64,000 nucleotides of DNA, taken from contig JAICSX010000010.1 of NCBI GenBank assembly GCA_025936675.1, positions 1 to 64,000 on the forward strand, given 5' to 3'. This document shows, piece after piece, positions 52,109-61,209 of this stretch. The first letter of the stretch is position 1. Every line of letters begins with the position of its first letter. The position numbers and the translations under genes were made by a program. This DNA is from Sphingomonas sp. (GTDB lineage Bacteria; Pseudomonadota; Alphaproteobacteria; Sphingomonadales; Sphingomonadaceae). The notes under the pieces were generated by a model. It did no database searches. It was not told the origin of the DNA and saw only the letters and a program-made list of their open reading frames with translations.

Positions 52109-53215
52109 ATGGCCGAGGTCACGGAGCAGGACACGGATCAGCGCCAAGGCTCGGTCTACCGGGTCGCGGGCACGATCAACATCGCACGTGCGGCGACCAC
52201 GCAGCGCGAGATCGACGCGCTTCCCGATCCGCTGACGATCGACCTCAGCGACATCAACCGCATGGACACGGTCGGCGCGTGGATCATCTACCGGACCGTC
52301 CGCGATCGCGGCGCCAAGGTGATCGGCGCCAGCCGCGACGAGGTCAGCCTGCTGAAGCAGGTCGGGGAATTCGACAAGCCTACGCGCGTCACGCCCGACG
52401 AGCCGCACAACTTCCTCGCCGGCGTTCGTGAACTCGGCGAGTGGGTTTCGGAGACGGGCACGACGCTCGTCGGCCTGATGGGCTTTTTCGGCGCGACGCT
52501 GATCGGCTTCGGCAATGTCATCCGCCGGCCTGCGCGGCGCTTCCGCCTCAATGCGGTCGTCCAGCGCTTCGACGTGGTCGGCGTTCGAGCGCTCGGAATC
52601 ATCGCCTTGATGAGCTTCCTCATCGGCATCGTCATCGCCCAGCAGGGCTCGGTCCAGCTCGCCCAGTTCGGAGCCGAGGTCTACACGATCAACCTCATCG
52701 GCCGAATTACGGTGCGCGAGCTTGGCACGTTGATGACCGCGATCATGGTCGCCGGCCGCTCGGGCTCGGCGTTCGCGGCTCAACTCGGAACGATGAAGAT
52801 CACCGAGGAAATAGACGCCATGCGCACGATCGGGGTTTCGCCGATCGAGGCATTGGTGATCCCGCGGATCATCTCGGCCGTCGTGATGATGCCGTTGCTC
52901 GCCTTCTGGTCGATGCTCCTCTCGCTGATCGGCGGCGGTGTATTCGTCTGGCTCTCCCTCGGTATCCCACCCTTGACCTACATCCAGCGGCTCCACGACG
53001 TGATCCCGATCACCGACATGTGGGTGGGGATCATCAAGGCCCCGGTATTCGGTTTCATCATCGCGCTCGCCGGCTGCTTCCAGGGCATGCTGGTCCAGGG
53101 CAATAGCGAGGAAGTCGGCTCGCGGACGACCACCGCAGTCGTCCAGTCGATCTTCCTCGTCATTGTGCTCGACGCGGTCTTCGCGGTCTTCTTCAGCTCG
53201 ATCGGCTGGGTATGA
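52109..53215 (+). CDS. mlaE: MlaE-family lipid ABC permease with N-terminal STAS domain
   Basis: 368 residues. Residues about 15-105 form a STAS-like domain (LTIDLSDINRMDTVGAWIIY), which in E. coli is a separate protein, MlaB. The permease follows with GVRALGIIALMSFLIGIVIA, RELGTLMTAIMVAGRSGSAFAAQLGTMK and GCFQGMLVQGNSEEVGSRTTTAVVQ, all family-typical. It moves phospholipid or a related lipid across the envelope. It overlaps the ATPase gene by 4 bases (ATGA) and heads a four-gene operon. Confidence 0.93.
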   Translation: MAEVTEQDTDQRQGSVYRVAGTINIARAATTQREIDALPDPLTIDLSDINRMDTVGAWIIYRTVRDRGAKVIGASRDEVSLLKQVGEFDKPTRVTPDEPHNFLAGVRELGEWVSETGTTLVGLMGFFGATLIGFGNVIRRPARRFRLNAVVQRFDVVGVRALGIIALMSFLIGIVIAQQGSVQLAQFGAEVYTINLIGRITVRELGTLMTAIMVAGRSGSAFAAQLGTMKITEEIDAMRTIGVSPIEALVIPRIISAVVMMPLLAFWSMLLSLIGGGVFVWLSLGIPPLTYIQRLHDVIPITDMWVGIIKAPVFGFIIALAGCFQGMLVQGNSEEVGSRTTTAVVQSIFLVIVLDAVFAVFFSSIGWV

Positions 53216-54042
53216 CCTCGATCCCGAAGGAGCTCGATCCCGCCAACGTCCCAGCGGGATGCCATCCGATCATCACGGTAAGAGGGCTTCGGAACAGCTT
53301 CGGCGAACAGGTCATCCATGACAATCTCGACCTCACGGTATGCCGAGGCGAGATCCTCGGCGTGGTCGGCGGCTCCGGCACCGGCAAGTCGGTGCTCCTT
53401 CGCTCGATCATCGGACTCCAGACACCGGACACCGGCGAGGTCGAGGTGCTCGGCGAGAATATGGTCGGCCGCACCGAGGACGAAGCGAAAAACATCCGCC
53501 GCCGCTGGGGCATCTTGTTCCAGAACGGCGCCTTATTCTCGACGCTGACTGTCGCGGAAAATGTCGAAGTTCCGATCCGCGAATATTTTCCAGGGATCAA
53601 GCCGCCGCTGCTCGACGAAATGGCATCCTACAAGATTGCGATGGGCGGCCTTCCGCCGGATGCCGGACCGAAATATCCGTCGGAGCTTTCGGGCGGAATG
53701 GTCAAACGCGCGGGGCTCGCCCGCGCGCTGGCACTCGATCCCGAGCTTTTGTTCCTCGACGAGCCCACGGCGGGACTCGATCCGATCGCCGCGGCGGCGT
53801 TTGATGAGCTCATTCGTTCGCTTCAGCAGCGGCTCGATCTCACCGTTTTCCTGATCACCCACGATCTCGATACGCTTCATGCGATCTGCGACCGCATCGC
53901 CGTTCTTGCGGATCAGCATGTGATTGCGGTTGGAACGATCCCGCAACTCTTGGCTTTGGACCATCCTTGGATACAAGAGTATTTTAACGGGCCGCGCGGA
54001 CGCGCCGCGGCGGAGAGTTATGAAGAGGGGGCGCCGGCCTAG
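53212..54042 (+). CDS. mlaF: MlaF-family lipid ABC transporter ATPase
   Basis: 276 residues, cytoplasmic ATPase. Walker A is GVVGGSGTGKSVLLRSIIG, the signature LSGGMVKRAGLARAL, Walker B LLFLDEPTAGLDP and the H-loop LITHDLDTL. It drives the MlaE permease. Its stop shares one base with the GTG of the MCE gene (TAGTG). The RTEDEAKNIRRRWGILFQNGALFS segment holds the Q-loop. Standard member. Confidence 0.95.
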   Translation: MTSIPKELDPANVPAGCHPIITVRGLRNSFGEQVIHDNLDLTVCRGEILGVVGGSGTGKSVLLRSIIGLQTPDTGEVEVLGENMVGRTEDEAKNIRRRWGILFQNGALFSTLTVAENVEVPIREYFPGIKPPLLDEMASYKIAMGGLPPDAGPKYPSELSGGMVKRAGLARALALDPELLFLDEPTAGLDPIAAAAFDELIRSLQQRLDLTVFLITHDLDTLHAICDRIAVLADQHVIAVGTIPQLLALDHPWIQEYFNGPRGRAAAESYEEGAPA

Positions 54043-54995
54043 TGGAGACGCGGTCCAACTACGTCATGGTCGGCACGGTGACGCTGCTCCTGCTCGCCGC
54101 CACCTTGGCATTCATTGTCTGGCTCGCGGGTCTCTCGAACAAGTCGACCAAGTGCTACGACATCTATTTCGCGCAGGGCGTCGGCGGCTTGAACAAGGGC
54201 TCGAACGTCAGTTTCTCTGGCGTTCCGGTCGGGCAGGTCACCAAAATTTCGCTGCTACCCAACCGGCCGGAGTTCGTCTGGGTCAGGATCGACGTCGATG
54301 AGCAGACTCCAGTGCTGCAAGGCACGAGCGCGCAGATCCACGGCGTGGGATTCACCGGCGTTTCGGAAATCCAGCTGACCGGCGCGGAGCGCGGGCGGCC
54401 GGCGATCCAGCAGATGGGACCGCAAGGCTGCCCCGTCATTCCGGCGACCTCAGGGGGGATTAGCGCCCTTCTCAACAGCGCGCCGGAGCTGATCGACCGG
54501 ATCCAGCGTCTGACCGAACGGCTGACCGAACTCCTCTCCGACAAGAACCAGAATTCGATCTCCGACATCCTCGAGAATATCGACGCGACCACCGCGGAGC
54601 TCAGGAAGCACGCGCCGGAGATGGGCGACACGATCGCCGAGATTAAAATCGCTTCGCACAATGCCGGCGTCGCTGCGAATAATGTCGCCGCGCTGTCGGA
54701 CAATGCGAACAAGCTTGTGAACGGCCCGGGACGCCAATCGATCGAGAACCTGAATCAGGCGATCATCTCGGCTAAGCAGTCGGCGGATAATCTAAACGCG
54801 ATGATCAGCGACGCTCGGCCGGGCGTTCAGAATTTCAGCAAGGAAACGCTGCCCGAGGCCAACCGGCTGGTCCGCGATCTCCGACAGCTCACCCAGTCGC
54901 TTGAGGCGGTCTCGAACCGGGTCAATCAGCAGGGTATCGGCGGCGCGCTCGGGCCCCAGAAGCTGCCCGACTATAATCCAGGGAAACGCAAATGA
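54042..54995 (+). CDS. mlaD: MlaD-like MCE-domain protein
   Basis: 317 residues. A single N-terminal membrane helix (YVMVGTVTLLLLAATLAFIV) anchors a periplasmic MCE domain (FAQGVGGLNKGSNVSFSGVP, GFTGVSEIQLTGAE). From about residue 150 it continues with long helices (LIDRIQRLTERLTELLSDKN, NAGVAANNVAALSDNANKL) that probably form a coiled-coil tunnel. This long-helix form is larger than E. coli MlaD and suggests a bridge toward the outer membrane. GTG 54042. It binds lipid for the ABC complex. Confidence 0.92.
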   Translation: METRSNYVMVGTVTLLLLAATLAFIVWLAGLSNKSTKCYDIYFAQGVGGLNKGSNVSFSGVPVGQVTKISLLPNRPEFVWVRIDVDEQTPVLQGTSAQIHGVGFTGVSEIQLTGAERGRPAIQQMGPQGCPVIPATSGGISALLNSAPELIDRIQRLTERLTELLSDKNQNSISDILENIDATTAELRKHAPEMGDTIAEIKIASHNAGVAANNVAALSDNANKLVNGPGRQSIENLNQAIISAKQSADNLNAMISDARPGVQNFSKETLPEANRLVRDLRQLTQSLEAVSNRVNQQGIGGALGPQKLPDYNPGKRK

Positions 54996-55603
54996 GGCTG
55001 TTGCTTAGGACGGGCGCGATCGCCTTGGCTGTGAGCTTGAGCGGCTGCTCGCTCGGCGGATTGCTTGGCGGGGGCGGCAAGGGCCCGACGACGCTCGTCA
55101 CGCTGACGCCGGAGGCGGCCGAGCCAGCCTCGTTGGTGCGCACCGCGGCCGCCGGCCAGGCGGTGACTGTGATGGTTCCGACGGTTCCGAAGGAGCTGAC
55201 GGCGGTCCGCGTTCCAGTCCAGGTCAACTATGTCGACGTCCAATATGTAACCAATGTCCAGCTGGTCGATACGCCGGACCGCTTGTTCCAGCGACTCGTC
55301 TCGGAGACGATCCGACGGACGACCAATCGCGTGGTGCTCGATCCCAACCAGGCATCGCTCGATCCCGGGTTGGTGGTCACCGGCATGTTGCAGCGCTTCG
55401 GCTATGACGCGGGAAGCGGGCAGGTGATCGTGACCTATGACGCGTCGCTTTCGACCGCCGGCGGCAACCGGGTCGAGACGAGGCGTTTCACCGCGAGTGC
55501 GCCGGCCGACGGTACGGCCGCGACGATTCCCGCGGCACTTAATCGCGCCGCGAACCAGGTCGCGCTCGACGTTGCCAAGTGGGTGGGAAGCTCCGGCGCT
55601 TAG
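54992..55603 (+). CDS. ABC-type transport auxiliary lipoprotein (PqiC-like)
   Basis: 203 residues. Signal peptide with lipobox (LAVSLSGC), then a Gly-rich linker and the ABC_trans_aux domain (VPTVPKELTAVRVPVQVNYV ... RLVSETIRRTTNRVVLDP). Members such as PqiC sit in the outer membrane inner leaflet and connect to MCE tunnels. Its start overlaps the MlaD stop by 4 bases, and its own stop interlocks with the convergent pepN (TTAG). With no MlaC gene here, this lipoprotein may be the outer-membrane receiver. Confidence 0.88.
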   Translation: MRLLLRTGAIALAVSLSGCSLGGLLGGGGKGPTTLVTLTPEAAEPASLVRTAAAGQAVTVMVPTVPKELTAVRVPVQVNYVDVQYVTNVQLVDTPDRLFQRLVSETIRRTTNRVVLDPNQASLDPGLVVTGMLQRFGYDAGSGQVIVTYDASLSTAGGNRVETRRFTASAPADGTAATIPAALNRAANQVALDVAKWVGSSGA

Positions 55604-58242
55604 GCCAAGCTCTTTGAGACCTGCTCGTAGACGTCCTTCGAGAGGCCGGCCGTCGCTGCAATCCGCTCGAGCGCGTCACGCATCATCGCCGACCGCTTGG
55701 GCTCGAACCGCCGCCAGCGGCCGAACGCCGGAACCATCCGTGCGGCAACCTGCGGGTTCAGCTTGTCGGCGGCGATGATCATGTCGGCAACGAAGGCGTA
55801 GCCGCGCCCGTCGGCGGAATGGAATGCCCAATGATTGCCGCCGAACATCCCGGCGAGCGAACGCAGCCGGTTCGGGTTTGTGATCACGAAGTCGGGATGC
55901 TCCGCGAGCTTCAGCACCTCGTCGACCGTGTCCGGCCGCTGCGCCGCCGCCTGGAGCCCGAACCATTTGTCGAGCACCAACGGATCGTCGTGGAAGCGAT
56001 CGTAGAAGGCGTCGAGTGCCTGTTGCCGCTCCGGCGCGTGCGTCGACACCAGCACGCCGAGCGCGCCCTGTCGGTCGGTCATATTGTCGGCGCGATCGAA
56101 CTGCGCCTTCGCCAGCCCGGCAGCCTTGTTCTCGTCAGCGCCCGCGAGCAACCCCAGGGCGACGGTTCTCAAGCGCCTGATACCCTTCGCATTGGGTGAC
56201 AGGTCGTCGCCACTGACTCCGTCGCTGCGGTGCGCCGCCAGCAAATCATCGCCCAGCGCTTCGCCGATCGCCTTGCGTAGCCTGTCGCGCGAGGCGTGAA
56301 TCGCGTCGGGGTCGACGACCTCCATCCGCTCGGCGACCAGCGTATCGCTCGGGACCAGGATCGCTTCCGCCTTGAACGCGGGATCGAGCGCGTTGGACTT
56401 CAGCGTCGCGCCGATCGCCTTGATCACCGGCTCATAATCGACCGCTTCCCCGCGCGCACTGGCGGTCAGCGCCGACATCATCAGCTCCTGCATCGCCTCG
56501 TAGCGCGCGAACGGATCGGTGTCGGCCTGCGCGAGCTTGTCGAGCTCCTGCGGCCGACGCTCGGCAGTGACGATGATCGGCGCCGAGAAATTGCGGTTGA
56601 TCGACAGGAGCGGAGCTTCGGTAACGTTCTCGAACGTGAAGCTCTGCTTCGGCTGCTCGAGGATGATCAGGCGCTCGGCGCAAATCTCGGCGCCGCTCTG
56701 CTCGCCGATCAGCGCCGTCTTGAGCGGGATCGGCATCGGCTGCTTGTTCGGCTGCCCCGGCGTCGGGTCCTCGTGTTGCTCGAGGTGCAGCGTCGCAATC
56801 TTCGCGTCCGCATCATGCTCGAGCCGCGCACGAACCTTCGGGGTGCCAGCTTGCGAGTACCAGATCTTGAATGCGCTGAGGTCGACGCCGCTGGCGTCCT
56901 CGAGCGCTTTCACGAAATCGTCGCACGTCGCCGCTTCGCCGTCGTGGCGCTCGAAATAGAGGTCGGTGCCTTTGCGGAACTTGTCCGACCCCAGCACCGT
57001 GTGGAACATGCGGATGAGCTCGGCGCCCTTGTTGTACACGGTCGCCGTGTAGAAGTTCGAGATCTCGATATAGCTGTCGGGCCGCACCGGGTGAGCGAGC
57101 GGCCCCTGGTCCTCGGGGAACTGCGCGGCGCGAAGCACGCGGACGTCCTCGATCCTTTTGACCGCAGGGCTTCCGACATCGGCCGAGAAGCTCTGGTCGC
57201 GGAACACGGTGAAGCCTTCCTTCAGGCTCAGCTGGAACCAGTCGCGGCAGGTGACTCGGTCGCCCGACCAATTGTGGAAATATTCGTGCGCGACGACGCG
57301 CGCGATATTGTCGAAGTCGGCGTCGGTCGCGGTTTCCTGGTCGGCGAGCACATAGGCCGAATTGAAGATGTTGAGGCTCTTGTTCTCCATCGCGCCCATG
57401 TTGAAGTCGCTGACCGCAACGATGTTGAACAGGTCGAGGTCATATTCGCGGCCGTACACCTTCTCGTCCCACGCCATCGCGAGCTTGAGGCTGTTCATCG
57501 CGTGCTGAGTCTTGGGCAGGTCCGCTTCCCGCACCCAGATGGCGAGATCGACGTTTCGGCCGCTCATCGTCGTGAAGCTGTCGTGGTTGGACTTCAGGTC
57601 TCCGGCGACCAGCGCGAACAGGTAACAGGGCTTGGGAAACGGGTCCTCATATTCGGCCCAGTGGCGGCCGTAGTCGCTTTTGCCCTCGGCGATTCGATTG
57701 CCGTTCGAAAGCAGGATCGGGAATTGCGCCGCATCGCCTTCCATTCGAACGACATATTTAGACAGGACGTCGGGACGGTCGGGGAAGAAGGTGATGCGCC
57801 GGAACCCCTCCGCTTCGCACTGGGTGCAGAGCATGCCGTTGGAGGCGTAGAGGCCCATCAGCTTGGTGTTCGCCGCTGGCGCGATCTCGTTCTCGATTCC
57901 GATCTCGTGCCGGTCGCCGGAGAGTTCGATCAGCAGGTCGCCGCCCTCCATCGTCCATTTGTCGGTCGGCGTGCCGTCGATCCAGACGCCTAGCGGTTGT
58001 AACCCGTCGCCATTGAGGCGCAGTATTTTCGTGGCCGGCTTCGCCTCCGGATTTCGCTCTATCGAAAGCTTGGATTGGACCCTCGTTTTTTCGAGCCCGA
58101 GCGTGAACCTCAGCGCGATGTCCGGCACCAGCCAGTCGGGCGGTCGGTACTCCTCGCGGCGAATAGCCATATGCTTGGGTGAGGGCGGGGCTTCCGGTGC
58201 TGTTTCGGCATCGGCGAGGGTTGTTGTGCGAACGTCTGCCAT
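55600..58242 (-). CDS. pepN: Aminopeptidase N (M1 family, E. coli PepN type)
   Basis: Zinc aminopeptidase of broad specificity; cytoplasmic. 880 residues with the four M1 domains. The exopeptidase motif is VSDFNMGAMENKSLNIF and the zinc site is VAHEYFHNWSGDRVTCRDWF, with HEYFH and the third ligand Glu 18 residues on in LSLKEGFTVFRD. The C-terminal helical domain (residues about 550-880) is the PepN type. The start MADVRTTTLADAETAPEAPP is a little longer than usual. It is divergent from the DUF2171 gene. Confidence 0.96.
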   Translation of the reverse strand: MADVRTTTLADAETAPEAPPSPKHMAIRREEYRPPDWLVPDIALRFTLGLEKTRVQSKLSIERNPEAKPATKILRLNGDGLQPLGVWIDGTPTDKWTMEGGDLLIELSGDRHEIGIENEIAPAANTKLMGLYASNGMLCTQCEAEGFRRITFFPDRPDVLSKYVVRMEGDAAQFPILLSNGNRIAEGKSDYGRHWAEYEDPFPKPCYLFALVAGDLKSNHDSFTTMSGRNVDLAIWVREADLPKTQHAMNSLKLAMAWDEKVYGREYDLDLFNIVAVSDFNMGAMENKSLNIFNSAYVLADQETATDADFDNIARVVAHEYFHNWSGDRVTCRDWFQLSLKEGFTVFRDQSFSADVGSPAVKRIEDVRVLRAAQFPEDQGPLAHPVRPDSYIEISNFYTATVYNKGAELIRMFHTVLGSDKFRKGTDLYFERHDGEAATCDDFVKALEDASGVDLSAFKIWYSQAGTPKVRARLEHDADAKIATLHLEQHEDPTPGQPNKQPMPIPLKTALIGEQSGAEICAERLIILEQPKQSFTFENVTEAPLLSINRNFSAPIIVTAERRPQELDKLAQADTDPFARYEAMQELMMSALTASARGEAVDYEPVIKAIGATLKSNALDPAFKAEAILVPSDTLVAERMEVVDPDAIHASRDRLRKAIGEALGDDLLAAHRSDGVSGDDLSPNAKGIRRLRTVALGLLAGADENKAAGLAKAQFDRADNMTDRQGALGVLVSTHAPERQQALDAFYDRFHDDPLVLDKWFGLQAAAQRPDTVDEVLKLAEHPDFVITNPNRLRSLAGMFGGNHWAFHSADGRGYAFVADMIIAADKLNPQVAARMVPAFGRWRRFEPKRSAMMRDALERIAATAGLSKDVYEQVSKSLA

Positions 58243-58388
58243 GGCCGCCGACTTAGGCTGCGCCGTTCCGCGTCACAACCCGGCGTCACCGATGACTCGT
58301 GCGGCAAACAGGCGTAATCGGACCGCGCGCCAGTGAACCAGCGGCGCAGGCGAAGCGTTAAGTCACGATTCCCAGCAAGGAGAAGGTC

Positions 58389-58661
58389 ATGAGCGGCTTC
58401 GAGGATATCCGCGAACATATGGAAGTGATTGGCGCCGACGGCGTCCATTTGGGCACCGTCGATCGCATCGAGGGCGATCGCATCAAGCTCATCCGCGCCG
58501 ACAGCGGTGAGGGCCACGAAAACCATCATCATTTCATCCCCAAGGGGCTCGTCGCCGATGTCGAGGGAGACAAGGTCCGCTTGAGTGCTCGCGGCGATGT
58601 CGTCGCCGACCTGTTCGAACAGGAACAAACCGGCCAGCCGCTGGACGCGACACACCAGTAG
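58389..58661 (+). CDS. DUF2171-domain protein
   Basis: 90 residues forming one DUF2171 domain, related to PRC-barrel-like folds: EHMEVIGADGVHLGTVDRIE, KLIRADSGEGHENHHHFIPKG and KVRLSARGDVVADLFE. The His run ENHHHFIP is typical and may bind metal. AAGGAGAAGG lies just before the ATG. It is divergent from pepN and followed by a lipoprotein gene 51 bases on. Function unknown. Confidence 0.85.
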   Translation: MSGFEDIREHMEVIGADGVHLGTVDRIEGDRIKLIRADSGEGHENHHHFIPKGLVADVEGDKVRLSARGDVVADLFEQEQTGQPLDATHQ

Positions 58662-58712
58662 CTTGATCCCGCCACTCCCTTGCGCTCCAATGGACGCTTA
58701 AGGGGAGTGCAG

Positions 58713-59144
58713 ATGCGAAAGACTTTTTGCCTGTTGGGCGCGACCTTGCTGGCCGGGTGCGGCCAATCGACTGAGAACGCTGCGGCAAACAATAGCGCCG
58801 CGAATAGCGCGGCGGCCGAGAAGCCCAAGCCAGCCTATTGCTTCTTCAAGGACAGCGAGACGAAGGGCTGGGCGGCCAAGCGCGGCAAGGACGGCAACAT
58901 TGTCGTCAGCGGCAAGGTCTATCGCGAGGACTCGCGCTACAAGGCCGTTCTCAACCCCGCGACAGTAAGCGGTACGACCGCGCAGGTCGCGCCGAACATC
59001 ACGGTCAACGACACCAGCTATGGTGCCGAGGACAATTGGTGGGACGTCAAGGCGACGATCCCCAACAGCTCTGCGGTCGATGCGGTGAACGTGACCTGCG
59101 GCGCGAAGACGATTGCCGAGTTGAAGGTGCCGGCGAAGGGCTGA
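58713..59144 (+). CDS. Hypothetical lipoprotein (143 aa)
   Basis: The signal peptide MRKTFCLLGATLLAGCGQS carries the lipobox LAGC. An Asn/Ala-rich linker (ENAAANNSAANSAAAEK) then leads to a small beta-rich domain (PAYCFFKDSETKGWAAKRGK ... NVTCGAKTIAELKVPAKG) with two Cys that may form a disulfide. ATG 58713 is chosen over an upstream frame start because of AGGGGAG (58700-58706) and the signal peptide. A clear terminator follows at 59173. No family recognised. Confidence 0.8.
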   Translation: MRKTFCLLGATLLAGCGQSTENAAANNSAANSAAAEKPKPAYCFFKDSETKGWAAKRGKDGNIVVSGKVYREDSRYKAVLNPATVSGTTAQVAPNITVNDTSYGAEDNWWDVKATIPNSSAVDAVNVTCGAKTIAELKVPAKG

Positions 59145-59172
59145 ACGTCGCGGCCGCGCCTCGGCTGGGCGA

Positions 59173-59200
59173 AACAGCCGAGTTCGGCTGTTTTCTTTTC
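59173..59200 (+). terminator. Rho-independent terminator
   Basis: AACAGCCG (59173-59180), loop AGTT, CGGCTGTT (59185-59192), then TTCTTTTC. A perfect 8-base-pair stem with a T-rich tail; it ends the lipoprotein transcript. Confidence 0.85.
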
Positions 59201-59237
59201 ATTGCAAAGCCTTGGCGCGAGGAGCACCAGAGCTCGC

Positions 59238-59573
59238 GTGAGTCATAAGGCAAAAATTGTCGAGCCAGTGCATCCGCAGCCCTGGACGCGGCCCGACGAA
59301 TATATCGAGGCGATGGCTCGCAAGCGCACCTTTCGCCGCGCCCGCGAACCCAAACTGCGCACCCAGCCGGAGCGCCCGCGGCTTCTCCTGTCGACCCTTC
59401 CATTGCTCGCGCTCCTCTTGCTGCTCGCAGTGCTTGCAGTGGCCATGATGATCATTGCGTTCCCCGGCAGCCAACCTCAGGTTCGCGAGCCGCCGCCTGC
59501 CGCGAAGGAGCAGGGCGTCGCCCAGCGTGGCTGGCTCCAGAAAGCCTCGCGGGAATTCCACCACCAGAGCTAG
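59238..59573 (+). CDS. Membrane protein with basic N-terminus (111 aa)
   Basis: Starts MSHKAKIVEPVHPQPW, then a basic segment (RKRTFRRAREPKLRTQPER) and one membrane helix (LLLSTLPLLALLLLLAVLAV), then a periplasmic tail rich in Pro and charged residues. GTG 59238 is preferred, though the ribosome site (GAGGAG) is 14 bases off; an upstream TTG is possible. The layout is that of a small inner-membrane anchor or cell-division-like protein; no family recognised. Confidence 0.6.
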   Translation: MSHKAKIVEPVHPQPWTRPDEYIEAMARKRTFRRAREPKLRTQPERPRLLLSTLPLLALLLLLAVLAVAMMIIAFPGSQPQVREPPPAAKEQGVAQRGWLQKASREFHHQS

Positions 59574-59617
59574 AGCTTGGTTGCTTCGAGGTGCGAGAGC
59601 AGCCATCAATCGGGGGC

Positions 59618-60244
59618 ATGGCGGCTCCTATCGTCCCGCACTTACCGGACGCGCTCGTCGTGCTGGATTTCTTCGGCATCGCCGTCTTCGCGGTATCGGG
59701 AGCGCTGGTCGCGGCGGAGCGCCGGCTGGACTTCGTGACCTTCGTCTTTTTCGCTGCGGTGACCGGCGTCGGTGGCGGCACGCTCCGCGACCTGCTGATT
59801 GGAGCACCCGTCTTTTGGATTCGCACCAACGGGACATTGCTGATCTGCATCGGCGCGGCTCTTGCCGTTTGGTTTCTCAACCGGCGACGGTTCACGGGCA
59901 AGGCGCTGCTCTGGTTCGACGCTGCCGGACTAGCGGCCTACGCGACCTACGGCTCCGCCAAGGCGATCGGCTTCGGGGTTGCGCCAGTGCCCGCGTTCGC
60001 CATGGGTGTCCTTACGGCGTGCTTCGGCGGGATCGTCCGCGACGTTCTCGCGGGACTGCCCTCAGTTTTATTTCAGCGTGAATTGTACGTCACCGCGGCC
60101 GCGCTGTCGGCGGGGTTGTTCGTTGCGCTCAACCTGATCGGCGTTCCGCTGCTGATTGCTGCAATCGTTGCAGCAGTGACGGGGTTCGCGCTTCGCGGAG
60201 CCGCCATGATCTGGGGCTGGTCGCTTCCCGGCTACAGGGATTGA
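59618..60244 (+). CDS. Trimeric intracellular cation (TRIC/YicG, UPF0126) channel family protein
   Basis: 208 residues, seven predicted helices in two three-helix repeats. Each repeat has a glycine-rich kink: GVGGGTLRDLLIGAPVFWI and CFGGIVRDVLAGLPSVLF, the TRIC signature. Prokaryotic members are homotrimeric cation channels in the inner membrane. ATG 59618 is used; GTG 59591 is also possible. It ends 35 bases from a convergent outer-membrane protein gene. Confidence 0.88.
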   Translation: MAAPIVPHLPDALVVLDFFGIAVFAVSGALVAAERRLDFVTFVFFAAVTGVGGGTLRDLLIGAPVFWIRTNGTLLICIGAALAVWFLNRRRFTGKALLWFDAAGLAAYATYGSAKAIGFGVAPVPAFAMGVLTACFGGIVRDVLAGLPSVLFQRELYVTAAALSAGLFVALNLIGVPLLIAAIVAAVTGFALRGAAMIWGWSLPGYRD

Positions 60245-60279
60245 TGCGCTTCAGCGCCGGCTGCAATGACTCGCTCCGC

Positions 60280-61068
60280 CTAAAAGCGCACCGATGCTCC
60301 TGTGTAGAGTTCCAGATCGGGCGAATTGCGGTTTAGGCCAAAATTCGCTCCGACATCGAGCTGCAGGTCCTTGTTGATGAGATAAGCGGCTGCAACATCT
60401 GCTGTTGCTTGCCGCGTGGTCCCCGCGGGATCCCAGTCCCACTGGCCCCAGAGTTCGGCCGACAGGTTGAGCCTCGCGTTCGCCTGCCATCCAACGCCGA
60501 TGACCTGCACCATCGCAGCGTGATGCCCATGCCCATCGGCGTCGGCGACCCAGTCGATTTCCGGACCGAGCGTGATGCTTAGCGGGCACTTCGGGATTGC
60601 ATAGTCGATCGGCAAGGCGACGCCCGCTTCCCATTTGCCGTTGCCGATATGGTGATTTGCGGTTGGAATCTTGACCGCCGGGTTCATCGCGACCTGCACG
60701 CCGTCGCCGCTCGTGAGCCGGTATTTCGAGCGGATGAAGATATCGCCGAAGCTCGAATCGCGCTCGCTGAAGCCGCTGACGCGACCGCGCTGCCAATTGT
60801 AAGGCGCAATATCGAGCTCCAGGTTCCAGCGATCGCTGAGGCCATATTTGAATGCCGTTGCGGAGAGAGCGACGAAATCGGTTGTCAGGCCGTCGGAGCG
60901 ATCGTGGACCCAATCCGCCAAACCGGTCTCGATCTGGACCATCTCCGCGGGAACGGTGCAGGTCGGATTGGCCTTGCCCGGCCGGTCCGCGCAGATTGGT
61001 TGCTCGTCTGCTGCTGCACGGCTTGCGCTGAGCAGCAAGGCCGCAGCGATGAAAATGCGCCCCCGCAT
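60280..61068 (-). CDS. Outer-membrane protein, MetA-pathway-of-phenol-degradation-like family
   Basis: 262 residues. Signal peptide (MRGRIFIAAALLLSASRAAA) followed by a beta-barrel with alternating strands and a C-terminal Phe (LYTGASVRF). The N-terminal pattern VQIETGLADWVHDR and the repeated WNLELDIAPYNW, SFGDIFIRSKYRL segments fit the transporter-like outer-membrane family PF13557. Function unproven. ATG 61068 is chosen by signal peptide. It lies downstream of the PilZ gene on the same strand across a 140-base gap that holds a stem-loop. Confidence 0.75.
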   Translation of the reverse strand: MRGRIFIAAALLLSASRAAADEQPICADRPGKANPTCTVPAEMVQIETGLADWVHDRSDGLTTDFVALSATAFKYGLSDRWNLELDIAPYNWQRGRVSGFSERDSSFGDIFIRSKYRLTSGDGVQVAMNPAVKIPTANHHIGNGKWEAGVALPIDYAIPKCPLSITLGPEIDWVADADGHGHHAAMVQVIGVGWQANARLNLSAELWGQWDWDPAGTTRQATADVAAAYLINKDLQLDVGANFGLNRNSPDLELYTGASVRF

Positions 61069-61173
61069 CACGGTGGTTTGCGTCACTCCAATCGCAAGGT
61101 CGAGTGACAAGGATGCAATCCACTGCTGTTCGCAACCCGCGAGGGGCCCAAAGTTTATGCTTTGCTTACGAGA

Positions 61174-61200
61174 GGCGGCGGCCGGAGGGCGACCGCCGCC
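61174..61200 (-). terminator. GC-rich stem-loop, possible terminator after the PilZ gene
   Basis: GGCGGCGG and CCGCCGCC pair perfectly (8 base pairs) around an 11-base loop, 9 bases past the PilZ stop on the minus strand. There is no good T tract, so it may attenuate rather than stop transcription. Confidence 0.35.
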
Positions 61201-61209
61201 GAGCCCTGA

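Noticed and set aside
56296..57993. 565-codon plus-strand open frame
   Set aside because: Antisense to pepN, whose zinc motif and full length are unambiguous.
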